From NCBI GenBank assembly GCA_024220525.1, contig JAMYWO010000204.1, positions 2,979 to 64,015 of the forward strand: a stretch of DNA of 61,037 bases. The letters run 5' to 3'. The position numbers and the translations under genes are program-made. The stretch is from Cochliopodium minus (Eukaryota; Discosea; Himatismenida; Cochliopodiidae). The notes beneath the pieces were generated by a model, which was given only the letters and a program-made list of their open reading frames with translations, made no database searches and had not been told where the DNA came from. This document shows, piece by piece, positions 10,701-22,500 of this stretch; the first letter of the stretch is position 1, and every line of letters starts with the position of its first letter.

Positions 10701-12781
10701 TTTTAATCCTTCCCTGGTGAACTCTAATGCGTGTTGCTTTTTAAAAACAAATTAAAGTTGGATTCATAAAATAAGAAAAGTGAAAAGGATACCTGTCTTG
10801 CAAGTTGTTCTTCCTTTGAAACATAGACCAAGAGAGACATTTGAGCACTTCTTTGGTAATAAGTCCTTGACATAAGATGGTCCATGATTTCGGGGTATTG
10901 CAAAGGCAAAAGATAATCTTCGATATCAATCACATATTTTTCAGAAACATAAGTACCTTCAGCTTCTCTCACCTTTTTATCTTCCTCTTCTTCAATTTCT
11001 TTCGAATAACGGCGGTAAGTATTATTATCAATGGTGACGATAGGTCCAGTTTGTCTTTTGAATTCTACAAAACAATCTCTTACTTTTTGCATGTCTACTT
11101 TTGGGTACATCTCTTCAAATTTTTCGAAATTAGGTTGTCCATTATTGTATTCCATGTAGTATTCTACGTCATCAATTTTGAGTTTTTCTGTGTAATCTCC
11201 CAAGAAATCACGTTCCTCACCATTATCTTCAGTAGCATCAGAGATGGTGTATGAACTATTTTCGTCATTTATCACTTTTCTTGAAGAAGTGTTTAGAGTT
11301 TCAGTATCCGTTGCACCTTCTTGATTTAATTTTTCTTCTTGTTTCTGCTTTTCTTCTTGTTTACCTTGGTTCACCATATTTAAAATATCGTTCTGTTTCT
11401 CTTGCCTTTCTTTCATGGCCTTTTCTTCTTCAGTTGGCTCCTCCACCTTGACTACTTTCAAAAAAGAAGCGGGTCTGTAAAAAGCAGTATCATCTATCTC
11501 ATCCAAAGATTCTACCCATTCAGTGAATTGCTCTCTCAATATTCTTGAATCCCTCACGATATTTTTGTGAAATTCCATATCAGTTTCAACATACCCAAAA
11601 GGATTATAAGGTCCCCAGTTGTGGCTAACATCACCATCCTCATAAAGGAAAACCTAAATATATATATTTAATTAATTATGTTTGAAAGAAATAGGCAAAA
11701 GAATTTGTTTGGGATATCAAATAATCAATCAATATCTTGTGGAATTAATTATTAAAAATTATTTTTACAGATTTTTCGTGCTTGGTCTCTTTGACTTCTT
11801 CAATTTTGAAATCATAAGTTTTTCCTTCATTACTCTCCTCAGCTAAGACATCAAGATCCATATAATCTTTCTCGCCCTTGTAATCAAAAGGATTATCCCT
11901 GAGATAGCCAAGATATCTGGTCTCACCAGAATAGACAATCAATCCAACCTCGTTATGCTCAGTCAAAAACATTCTCCTTTTGATATGCTCCCAATTTTTA
12001 AGAGTATTTCTGACAGAATCTTGATCCTTTCCTTCTTCCTTCATAACAAATTTTCTGAGCATCTTTTCTTCCATCCATAGGGCGAAATTCTCAATTTTAT
12101 CTGCTACTCTCAAGTAGTAGAATAATAACAATGGTGCTCCTACAAGCTCAGTGGTTGGGATATATTGGGATTGTTTATATCTTCTCCTGAATACATCCGA
12201 ATATTTATCAAGCACATCATCTTTCTGCATTTGCGCCAAATCATCTTCATAACTCTTGATTGGTTTTCTGATGAAATTTGCTGCTTCTTTGATTGATAGT
12301 CTCATTCTGAATGAATGAATTGAGAAGTTGTCCATAAAGAAAGTATAACCACTATATTTTCCAATGAACTTTGATATTTTGGTGGAATGTCTTGGTATCT
12401 CTTCTATCCATTCTCTTGCTTGATTTAATCTCTTAGGTATACTGTATCTATTCATAAATTTATCTCTGCTCTCTTTGAAATTATCAATCTTTTCTTTCAA
12501 TTCTGGATCTTTATTCACATTTTCTTTCAATTGATATTTGAATGTATCCCAAAAAGCAAAGTTTCTATGAATGATATGATTTTTTACTAATGGAGAGTTT
12601 ATCTTGTTAATATTCTCCTTTTTCTATTTAATTATGTAGATATATATTAAAAGGAGGATGATCAAAGGAATGAGACAAAAATTAAATATTTTTTGAGATA
12701 TTTTGGAGAATATGAACTTACCAAATTATTATCCAATAATTTCTTATGAATATTAGCATTGTTTTTGAATATTTTTTGCAT
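7716..12781 (-). CDS. Very large protein with C-terminal Tim44-like domain
   Basis: Exons 12722-12781, 11769-12623, 10793-11653 and 7716-10736 (60, 855, 861, 3021 nt) are all phase 0 and give 1598 residues. The start MQKIFKNNANIHKK is basic and lacks acids, as in a mitochondrial presequence (inference). Residues about 1-1000 are unrecognised, rich in Tyr, Trp and charged residues (e.g. PYNPFGY, YNYPGFYKRTYFPPY). Long coiled coils follow (about 850-930 and 1180-1240). Residues about 1360-1470 look like the Tim44/mL45 fold (MIFFHDPGFTFEKF, FFPNFIAMWYNFEMDKLKTY, VDYIRTAVGVIDVRTG). A K/E-rich stretch with a Q run (about 1468-1540) then splits that domain from its last strands (KGLFIFGFDERKGKF). 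Possible roles are mitoribosome (mL45-like), import motor or a lineage-specific complex; the domain call is moderate, the function open. Confidence 0.72.
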
Positions 12782-13072
12782 TTTTCAACAACAGTACAAG
12801 AATTGAATAATCTCTCCAAAACAATTTTTTTTTTTATTTTATTTCGCAGTTTTTTTATATATCATATAAAAAGATAGGAAGAATATAATCAAAGTAAGAT
12901 AAGATGTGGAAATGATGGATAAGGGGAGTTGATATATTCATATGAAAGAAATATAAAGTTGAAAAATTTGGATTACTTTTTTAAAATTTTTTTTTTTTTT
13001 GTTTGTATATTCCCAAAATACAATGTGATTCTGTGTTGATATGTTTGATATATGTATATATTATTTGATTCT

Positions 13073-13781
13073 TCAAAATTCAGTATCATCCGTTCCAGAA
13101 AGATAAACATATTGTTCGTGTTCTTCTTCATCTTCCCTTCTGAAAAGCAAGCATAAAGCAAATACACAAGCAGCACCAATAATAGATACAAAAAGCAAAA
13201 TACATACGAGTGCAAAGAAGAAATCTTTTTGTGCACCACACGCAAAGGTATGATAGAATCTGTTTTTATCTGCACAATTGGATCTTGCCAATGACCACAA
13301 TATGATTTGGATCATTGATTCAAAAAAGATGATTATCAATATTATCAATACACATATCACCAATACTCTTAATTTTCTTCCTTTATATAATACCACCAAC
13401 ATTAAAATTCCAATCACTATGAAGAATATTCCACTAACAACTCCAATTCCAATTTGTGCGCCATCATTAGTATATCCTAATGAGACAAATGTCAATATGG
13501 AAAGGCACTAAAATTATTGTTTTTTTTTTGAAAAATGCGAAATAAATTTAATTTAAGAAATGGAAAATGAAAGAAATATATCATTGTTTTCTTTGTATAT
13601 CTTCTTTTTATTATGATTATTTGAACATTTCATTGTAAATTTATATTTAAGAAGATTATTATTTTCCAAAACAAAGAAAATTTTGAGGTTTTTAAGAAAA
13701 TTTTTTTATTTTTACAAAGAAGATGATTGCAACTATAATGATTGCAATTTCCCATACTCTATGCATCTTGGATTTCTGCAT
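13073..13781 (-). CDS. Small four-pass membrane protein
   Basis: The main exon, 13073-13506, encodes about 140 residues with three strongly hydrophobic segments (IGIGVVSGIFFIVIGILMLV, VLVICVLIILIIIFF, FFFALVCILLFVSIIGA). Two cysteines (SNCADK, TFACGA) sit in the loop between helices 3 and 4, and the cytosolic tail is acidic (REDEEEHEQY). No ATG is found at its 5' end. An upstream exon at 13716-13781 (MQKSKMHRVWEIAIIIVAIIFF) supplies a start and the first helix, with a good donor and acceptor, but canonical splicing leaves the frame one nucleotide short. Either the exon is wrong, a base is missing, or the junction is unusual. The tetraspan topology with a Cys-containing last loop recalls tetraspanin/claudin-like proteins, but no family motif is convincing. 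Confidence 0.65.
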
Positions 13782-14534
13782 TTTTTCAAATTCTTTTTTT
13801 TTCAATTAGAATTTTTTTTAAATTTTTTTAAATATTTTATTATAAAGTATTAACTTTATACGTTATGAATTCACAAAATTTAAATTTAATTCAAGATCTT
13901 ATGTCAAAAATCCAACCCCATCCATTTGAGCATAGATGATTTAATATTTATAAATTTAATTTTTTAAATTTCCTTATGTTTTCAAAAGAAATATATAAAA
14001 AAAATTGTTATCTTTGTTATTGAATTGTTTTCACAAACAGATTGTGAAGATCTTTTGAATATTCCAATCGATTTCAAGTTTTATAATGTTCTAAATGTTG
14101 ATAATGGAATGGATTTGAAAAATTTCAATAAAAAATACTTTATCCAAAATGATGATAATTTCACATTAATCTTTACCATCATAAATATCAAGAATCATTC
14201 AATTTTTTTTTTATATTATTTTTGGGATTCAGAATCACTTTCTAATTCTTTTATTTTGAAAGATTGATTTTGATCTTACCAACTTTTTGTTGTATTTTGA
14301 AAATAGTGAAAAAAAAAACTTTTTTGTTGTCCTCACATAAAAATATTTACACTAACAAAAATTTATATATAAAAAAAAAATAGTTCAAAAAAGAGGTACA
14401 TTTAAAGCAAAATATTAACATAAAATTCAAAAAAATTGAGGAATATAACATTAATAAAGAATAAACAGAAAAATATCTAAAAATATACAAATTATTAATG
14501 TAAAATATCTAAATATCTCAAAAATATGTAGTAA
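13782..14534. other. Intergenic region with an unexplained open stretch
   Basis: About 750 nt between the divergent membrane-protein and PSMB2 genes. On the + strand, 14040-14267 keeps an open frame of about 75 codons (DCEDLLNIPIDFKFYN...) with a possible acceptor before it, but has no plausible ATG or upstream exon. It may be a gene remnant or a terminal exon. The rest is A/T-rich and shows nothing. Confidence 0.4.
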
Positions 14535-15116
14535 ATGGATAGTATTATTGGATTTGTTGGAAAAGATTATGTATTAATAGCAGCAGATACCATGCAAACA
14601 AGATCTATAGTGGTGATGAAAAATAATTTGGATAAAGTATTGGTATTGGATGAATACAAGTTGTTATCATGTGTAGATTTGTCAGCAGGAGATAGAGATC
14701 ATTTCAGCGATTATATACAAAGGAATTTGCATTTCTACGAATTGAAAAACGACAAGAAATTATCAACCAATGCAACAGCAAACTACACAAGAAGAGAATT
14801 GGCAAATGCACTGAGAAGCAGAAATCCATATAATGTCAATATTTTATTGGGAGGAGTAGATAAAGGTATCCCATCCTTGTATTACATTGATTATCTCGCA
14901 TCATCTAACAAACTTAATTTCGGAGCACATGGCTACTGTTCTTACTTTGTATTGTCGATCTTTGATAAATATTGGAAGAGCGATATGTCCTTGGAGGAGG
15001 GAAAGCAATTGCTCAAGAGAATCATCGAGGAGATCCACAAACGCTTCTCCTTCAATCAGGCTAATTTCACTGTCAAAATTGTTGATAAGGATGGTGCCAG
15101 AGAAATTAAACTCTGA
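14535..15116 (+). CDS. PSMB2: 20S proteasome subunit beta type-2 (beta4)
   Basis: An intronless gene of 193 residues starting MDSIIGFVGKDYVLIAADT. This is the direct, propeptide-free start typical of the non-catalytic beta4/PSMB2 subunit: the catalytic Thr1 is absent, and the first strand with the AADT element is present. Other family marks are NLHFYELKN, YTRRELANALRSRNPYNVN (split here by positions near residues 84-102) and LLGGVDKGIPSLYYIDY. Known role: a structural member of the inner beta ring of the 20S core in cytosol and nucleus. The length matches the family. It is one of the few genes here without introns. Confidence 0.97.
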   Translation: MDSIIGFVGKDYVLIAADTMQTRSIVVMKNNLDKVLVLDEYKLLSCVDLSAGDRDHFSDYIQRNLHFYELKNDKKLSTNATANYTRRELANALRSRNPYNVNILLGGVDKGIPSLYYIDYLASSNKLNFGAHGYCSYFVLSIFDKYWKSDMSLEEGKQLLKRIIEEIHKRFSFNQANFTVKIVDKDGAREIKL

Positions 15117-15282
15117 AGAAAACAAAAAAAAAAAATTTGATTTTAAATTAAATAGGATTCAAATACAATATCATATCTTTTATTTTATTTTCTCAAATTG
15201 ATCGAAAAAAATTGATAATTCCATTTACGTTAAATTTTTTCCAATTTTTTAATAGTTTTTAAAAATGGTTCGAGTATCTTTT

Positions 15283-16817
15283 TCAATCATCCTTGATACC
15301 CAAGCGTTTTTTATAAACTGCCATGTTGCTATAAAGATTTCTTTTGTCTGCTGCGGGGGAAACAACATCTTGTAGACGGCAATATTCGAGACCTTCTTCG
15401 AATTTGTTTAAATGAAAACTACAAATCTTTAAAGGTTGATAGAAAAAATAAAACTATGAAAAATGGAAAATAAAAGAAAATTACACATAATTCTGACAAA
15501 GGCCCTTCAGCAACATCGTAATTCCCAATCATGTAATAATTTTCAATTTTGGGGTTCTCATCCATTATTTTTTTAGCATAAAAATAACATTTTTCAAATT
15601 TTTTGTGGTTTCTCATATATAAACTGAGGTGATACAAAGGTTCTAAATGCTTTGAAGGCAATCTATACGCACTCAAATACATATTTTCCACCGCTTCTGC
15701 AGAATAATTCATGCTGCCCATTATTCTTCCTGAGAACAATCTTTTTTTATACAATAAACTCTCATCCAAGTTTGTTTCATCTAAGATAAACCATTGATAA
15801 AATTTTTTTAATTTTTAAATATTTTTTACCGATTTTTTGAAATAAACTGAGTGCTTCTTTTTGTTTGTTGAGATTATGGTGATAGAATTTTCCAAGATAA
15901 AAACGATTGACATCTCTTTGGTTGGAACCAAATTCATGATTTTCTTTTTGGAGAAGATGGATTACTCTCTTGACATCATTAAGGAGTATTTTCCCATTTT
16001 TCAACAATTTGTTTTTATATTTTTTTGTTTTAGAAACGATCTTGTTGTTCACCCTTTTAAAAAGATGATAAGAAAACTAATTAGAAAATTTATTAGAAAA
16101 TGAATCAGATTACCATTTCCAATCCTTGTAGTTGGGAATTAGAGTTACGTAATCGTCAAGTTTTTCTTTAAAAATAATTTCTTCAATAAAATAAGATTGT
16201 GGGAATGAATAGTAATTGTTGGTGTTGAGGTTTCCCCACTCAAAACCCTTTTCATACTTAAACTCATGATTACTATGAAGTAACAGTGTGAACACATTTT
16301 CTTCGATAGGATAGAAAGCTTTCATTTCATTTAAACACAAGTTTCTTACTTCATTTGTATCAGTAGAATTGATCACTTTGATATGAAATTTTTTATAATT
16401 TATTATTGCCCATCTGGTTGCTATTTTTGCACTACTCCGATAAATGATGAAATGAATTTTTAAAAATTTATTTGAATAAAATTGAACAAAATTGATCTCA
16501 AAATGAAATAATATTTTTTTTAAGAGTATAATCAAAAAGACATTTAAAAAAATATTAAGAGAAGATGGTATTTTTTCTTTATACCTGTAATCACTTGATC
16601 CCATATCACATATTACTGCTTCATCAACATAATCAACCACACTATTTAATGTTCTCCACAGATATTCAGAATCATTTTTTGTGACCATATTGAGAACAAT
16701 TTTGTATTTATTTGTATTTGGAGATGAATCCATAATTAAGATGTAAAACAAAACAAAAAATATGCAAAATATTGTTAGAATCTTTTTGTTCTTTTGATAT
16801 ATCCTTTTAATGAACAT
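15283..16817 (-). CDS. Membrane-anchored glycosyltransferase (GT2-like) with TPR-type tail
   Basis: Five exons (16585-16817, 16114-16431, 15830-16053, 15485-15780, 15283-15426) join in phase to 1215 nt, 404 residues. The last intron ends at the AG at 15427-15428; a nearer AG breaks the frame. A short basic N-terminus and one transmembrane segment (ILTIFCIFFVLFYIL, about residues 14-30) make a type II Golgi-style topology. The GT-A start LNMVTKNDSEYLWRTLNSV and the DMGSSD element (about residues 70-76) match the small GT2 family of TPR-containing transferases known from protists and giant viruses. The C-terminal half (YLGKFYHHNLNKQKEALSLF, LNKFEEGLEYC, RNLYSNMAVYKKRL) has TPR-like helical repeats. 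Acceptor and donor sugar are unknown. The 5' part of intron 1 stays open by chance. Confidence 0.78.
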
Positions 16818-17214
16818 TTTTTTTTTTTTTTGAAAGAATGATTTAATCCAGAGTGAGCATTCACAACTCCCATTTTTAATAACACAAGATCATCATTTGA
16901 TGTTTTGAGGATCATTTGAACATCTTTTTTCACTTTTTTTTCGGACAAGCTTCCATTTCTTTAAAATCAAATTTTTCCTTCATTTTTTCAAGCCAAGTTG
17001 TTAGCCTCAAATTTTTTGAGTGTTTTTTTGTTCAAAAGATATTATTTTATGAGCACAAATATGATGCCTTTAAAATATTCATTTTTCATCAAAATTAAAA
17101 TCAGGGATTCATTTTTGACTATCAAATCGCAAAAGATCTCTTTTAAAAATACAATCAAATAAATATCATTAGGCCCTTTTCAAAAAAAATAAAAAAAATT
17201 AGTTTCAAACAACA
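16818..17214. other. Divergent intergenic region
   Basis: About 400 nt between the glycosyltransferase and eIF1 start codons; presumably both promoters. It is AT-rich with several poly-T runs, and I see no further gene. Confidence 0.55.
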
Positions 17215-17657
17215 ATGAATATAGAAAATCTTAAAAAATTTGGTAATATATACTCTCATTTCTCCTTTTATAAAATATAGCTCCAAATCAGTACCAATAT
17301 AGAAAAAATTCTCAAATATTTATCAATTTTTTTTTTTATTGTGCGAATGAAGATCCATTTAGTGATCAACAAACACAATCCATAACCAATAAGACAGAAG
17401 ATAAAATACATATAAGAGTACAACAACGTAATGGTAGAAAAAATATCACAACCGTGCAAGGATTGGCTTCTGATTTGAATCTCAAGAAGATCTTGCGTTA
17501 TTGGAGAAAGGAATTCAATTGCAACGGTACCATCATCAAAGATCCAGAAAGTGGTAAAGTTATCCAGATGTCTGGTGACCAAAGAAAGAATGTCAACAAT
17601 TTTTTGATTGAAGAAAAGATATGTGATAGAGAACAAATCAAATCACATGGTTTTTAA
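17215..17657 (+). CDS. EIF1: Translation initiation factor eIF1 (SUI1)
   Basis: Exons 17215-17242 and 17353-17657 join to 333 nt, 110 residues, the normal eIF1 size. The spliced start MNIENLKKFDPFSD aligns with the family N-terminus; this requires the AG at 17351-17352 as acceptor. Core motifs: IRVQQRNGRKNITTVQGLA, FNCNGTII, VIQMSGDQRKNV and the terminal HGF. Known role: binds the 40S subunit near the P site, promotes scanning and enforces AUG selection in the cytosol. It is divergent to the glycosyltransferase gene. Confidence 0.97.
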
Positions 17658-17945
17658 AAAGAAGGAAGATAAAATTAAATTATTTTGTTCAAATACATCA
17701 AAATATATATTTTATAATCAATTATCAAATATAATTCAACATTCATCCTTTATCCTTTTAAAATTTCATGGGGGATATATTATATATTAATTCATTTCAA
17801 AAAAAAAATATTGAATGTTCTTATGTACATCTATTTACTTGTATCATCTTGTTAATAAAATAGTCCTCACCGAAAATTTTTTCTCACAATTAAATTTTTA
17901 ACATAAAATATAAAAAAATTAAAAAAAAATTTGAATCAAAACAAG

Positions 17946-19491
17946 ATGATGAAAAACTCTTTTCTTTCATTCAAAAAGATAAAAATAAATAAATCCATTT
18001 TGTTGAACAAGAAATTGTTCAACAGTATCAGATCATACAGCTATCTTCTCATCTCTAATAAAAGAATAAATCAACAAAAATTGAAATCAAAGGGGATGAA
18101 TGATATAAAGAGGAGTTATAGCATTGAATCAGAACTAAATAATGAAAATAATAATAATGTTATGAAAGAGATGAAAATTAAAGAAATTTCTTTGGAAACT
18201 GACAAAGAGGAGATTTTAATAGAAAAAAGAAAAATAGAGATCAACTTCAAGAAGATAGGAGATTTGGCAATGATCAAAAAAGATTTAACAATCACAAAAG
18301 ATGAGGTAGAAGAAAAACTTTCTATTTTCGGATACACCGATCTCTACTTTGCGAAATCGATCGAAGGAGCCACTGATCTCATTAACGCCTCCACTAACTT
18401 GGTTTCTGGAGCTTTGGGACTGGGAACAAATATTATATCTAGGTCCATTGAGACTGTAAACAATGAAGTAGTTGAAAAAAGGTAAAAAAAAAATTAAATT
18501 TTAAAAGTTTTTGTTTTTTTTAATTTTTTTTTTAATTTTGTTTTTCTTTACTTTTTTATTTTTATTTTCATTTTTGATTTGTTTTTTTTTTCCCTTATTT
18601 TTATTTTTATTTTTTTATTTTGTTCTATTAAAAGGTTTTAGTTTTAAATTTTTTTCATTTTCACTTAAATTTAAATTTTTACTATTTTAAAATTTTTTGT
18701 TTACCTTTTTATTTTTTTTATTAATTTATAATTTTTTTATTTATGTTTTTTCCCTTATCATTAAGAATGCCCAGTGTTTTAAATATTCCAGTGCATGATT
18801 CGTTGAAAGATACTACAAAGGAAGTGCGAAACTTGACAGAAAAGGCGAATAGTTCATTTGGTGTTGTTAACCAAATAGGAGGAGAGTAAAAAATTTAAAT
18901 TTTAAATAAAAAATTTTTAAAAACAAAAAAAATAAACAGGTTAGGAAAGTTGATAGGAAACACTTCTTCGTTAATGTTGGATGTAAAAAAAAATTAAATT
19001 TCGAAATTTTAAATAAATTTATTTTTTATTTAAAAGAAAGTGGTTAAACCAGATCCTGTTCCCAAAAATAGTTCAAAGACATTCAGTGCTCTTAAAAATT
19101 TTAGTAGCACTATTTCTAGCAATACCATCAGGTTGTTGGGCGATATTGACAACAGTGCTACTGAGATTACCAACGAAATTGAGAAATTGGGTGTAAATAC
19201 AACAAAAAAACTTTTGGGAGAAGAAATGGGTGAAATTTCAAAAGATTTTTTTCACTCTACCAGAGTAAAATAATTTTATTTAGTAATTTTTTAATTTTTT
19301 TCATCTTTTTCGAATTTTTTTTTCTTGAATAGAATGTTTTGGATGGAGTTAAAACTGTGAAAGGTTTTAATTCTCACAGAGTTGTCAAAGATGGTCTCAT
19401 TTCAACCGCAAAAGGAGCTTCTAAAGAATTTGTAAAAACGAGAAAAGATAAAACCATCGAGGTTAGCGGAAATATTGTAGAAAAAATTTGA
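17946..19491 (+). CDS. Unrecognised protein, possible mitochondrial presequence
   Basis: Five exons (17946-18481, 18766-18885, 18940-18982, 19037-19264, 19333-19491) join in phase to 1086 nt, 361 residues. The N-terminus (MMKNSFLSFKKIKINKSILL) is long, basic and serine-rich without early acids, which suggests mitochondrial import. After a charged region comes a Gly/Ala/Ser/Thr-rich helical part (ATDLINASTNLVSGALGLG, SSTISSNTIRLLGDID, GASKEFVKTRK) with heptad-like Leu/Val spacing and many NT/ST pairs, resembling LEA- or apolipoprotein-like amphipathic helices. I do not recognise a family. Intron 1 (284 nt) is a T-rich tract. The gene ends 73 nt from the convergent NTE gene. Confidence 0.7.
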
Positions 19492-19563
19492 AAAAAAATA
19501 AAAATAAAAAATTGTTCATACAAGATAACTTTATTTTTTTTTTTCCAACAAGAATTTTTTTTT

Positions 19564-22500
19564 TTAAAATAAAGAAGTTAATTTTCTTGCAATAAATACA
19601 AAAAAATCTCCCACAGAGTTTTTTATTCTTTGCAAAAGATTGTATCTTCTCGTTACTATCACCAACAAAATCAAGAAAAGAACCAAACTGATGCCCTTCC
19701 ATCTGTTCTCGTCTTTCATGAAGGTAGGGTTTTCAAAGAGGGAAGGAGGGTATTCTCTTTGGTTGGAAATGAGCTTCCACAAATGTGGTTTTTTGTTTTT
19801 AAGTTTTTCTAAGCTATTGACAGCAGAAGAATAACCAATGTTAAAAAGTTCTACAAAAAAATAAAATCATATTAAAAAAAATAATTAAATTGAAAATAAT
19901 TAAATTGATAAAAAATAAAATAAAAAATAAAATTAAAAATAAAAAAAATAAAAATAAAAATAAAAAATTAAATTAAAATTAAAAAAAAATTTAAATAAAT
20001 TATATTAAAATATTAAATATATTTTTTTTTTTTTACGTTGTTGTTTGAAAGGATGAAAGTCCAAGTTGCCAAAGTTACCAGTGTCAGGACAAATGTTGAT
20101 GTCCACCATGTTCTTTCTCTTGTCTCTTTTCTGTGCCTCTGTAAGAAAAGTGAGTTGGAAAAAAAAGTTGTAAAGGGTGATGTATTCCACATCCTTTCTC
20201 GCTACCTATTAAAAAAAAAGGATTAAAAAATTAATTAAAAAAAAAATTAAAAATAATTAAAAAAAATTAAAAAAAAAATTAATGAAAAATAAATAAAGAT
20301 ATTTAAAAATAAAAAATATTAACTTTGTCAATCAGAATTTTGAACCCACTAATTTCATCTGTGTAGTTCATTTTATCAAAAGTGAATTTAGATCCTACAT
20401 CAACACTAAAAGAGAAAATAATATTTTAATAAATTTCATTTTTTAAATGATATATTTTATTTTTTATTTTTTATTTTTTATATTTTTTATTTTTATTTTT
20501 ATTTTTTTATTTTATTCTATTTTTTTATTACACATTTTATTTTTTATTTTTGCATATTTTTTATTATTATTTTTACTTATTTTTTATTTTTATTATTTTT
20601 TATTATTTATTTTTTATTATTTATTTTTTATATTACACCTTTTATTTTTTATTTTATATTGCATATTTTTTATTTTTTATTTTTGCATATTTTTTATTAT
20701 TATTTTTACTTATTTTTTATTTTATATTTTTTATTTTTTATTTTTATTTTTACTTATTTTTTATTTTTTATGTTTTTTTTTTATTATTATTTTTTTGTTC
20801 ATTTTTTGTTTATTATTTTATTTTTTTTATTCCACTTTTTTTTATTTTTTTTTACCCAATCAAAATATTGGCACCCATATTGTGCATGACATCAGTGGGA
20901 ACATTATTGATGAAAGAACCATCCACCAACAAACCGTATTTAGTGACGACAGGAGGTACAATGAGGGGTACGGAGGAACTTGCTCTGTTCGCAAACCAAA
21001 GGTCTCCTGACTCGTGAACCGTTTGCTTGAAGTTTGTGAGATTGGTTGACACTGAGAAAAATGGTAGCCACAAATCTTTTTTTTTCAAAACAAATAATTT
21101 TTTTAAATTTTTATTTCATAAATTTTTGATTTTTAAAATATTTTAATATTTTTCAATTTTTTGATTTTTTTGAATTTTTTTTTGATTTTTGATTTTTTTG
21201 ATTTTTTTAAATTTTTTTGATTTAAAATTTGTTTCATATAATTTTTTTCAACATTTTTGAATATTTTTATTTTTATTTCGAAGATATTTTATTATTTTCA
21301 TTTTTTTATTTTTATTTTCTTTTTTCATTTTATTTTCATTTTATTTTTGATTTTTAATCATTATTTTTATTTTTTTCATTATTTTTTTGGTTATCACCTT
21401 CTATTTGTTTGTCTTCGAAGATGGAGAGGTTTCTTCTTGAAAACTTTTCCGCTCAAGATGCTGAGAAAAAGGAAAAGTGATATCCCAGCACATCAAAAAG
21501 CGGTTTTGTAATACAATCTGCTTATTATCTCTGTCATTTTCTTTAATGATAAATCCATTGCTAAAAAAATTGTTGATTCAGTATTTATTTGTTTGTTTTT
21601 GTTTTTTTTTATTTTTTTATTTTTTTATTTTTTTATTTTTATTATTATTTTTTTTTTATTTTTATTTTTATTTTTACCTAAAAAAGAACCAATTTGTCCT
21701 TTATTGAAGATCCACCAATATAATCGATTTTGTTTCATACATGCTTTAATCATACCACTTTTTTATTAAAAAAATCAATTTTAATGAAAAAAAAATAAAT
21801 AAATACAAAAATATTTTTACAATGAGCAACCCTAAAATTTTAAGAAAAAATTATTTTTATTTTATTTTTGATTTATTTTTTTTTTTTTTTTTTTCTTATT
21901 TTTATTTTTTTATTTTATTTGATTTTTTTTTTTGTTACTCCTTTGCAAACCACCTCCCAAAACAAGACCAACAGAACATCCTCCAATAATTCTACAAAAT
22001 GACACAATAAAATTTCGTTGTAAAAAAAAAAAATAAAAAGAATATTTTTTACCTTGCCAATCTTTGGTAATCTTTTGTTCTTCTCAATTCTAAAACAAAA
22101 ATGAAAAAATAAAAATAAAAATAAAAATAAAAATAAAATTAAATAATCCAAATTACTTGAATATTAAAAATTGAAATAAATGTTAATCTAAAGATTTAAA
22201 AATTTTAAAAAATAAAAATAATAGTAAAAATAAACTATTTTAGATAATTCAAAACTATTAATTGAAATTACTTGAAAATTGGAAGGAAAACATATTTATC
22301 CATCAAATATAAATAATTGAAATTACTTTTAAATTAAAAATACCAAAAATAATAAAAATAAAAGTAAAATAATGAACAAAAATTTAAAGTCAAAAAAATA
22401 ATTAAATAAAAATGAATTTTAAAAATGTAAAAATCAAGTATTTAAAACTGCATTAAAAAAATAAATAAAGTATTTAACATTGCATTAAAAAAATTTTTTT

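Noticed and set aside
9969-10706. 245-codon open frame on the + strand
   Set aside because: Antisense to the 3-kb exon of the Tim44-like gene; no family resemblance and no intron logic of its own.
13999-14267. Gene model joining an ATG near 13978 through a 25-nt intron to the open stretch at 14040
   Set aside because: The frame works, but a 25-nt intron would be far shorter than any other in the window and no family supports it.
15427-15484. Apparent frame fault at the last glycosyltransferase intron
   Set aside because: The AG at 15427-15428 gives a clean phase-0 join; the nearer AG was the wrong choice.
20447-21017. Long + strand frames rich in Phe, Ile, Tyr and Leu
   Set aside because: They translate a T/A microsatellite intron of the NTE gene; composition is an artefact and no start, motif or splice support exists.
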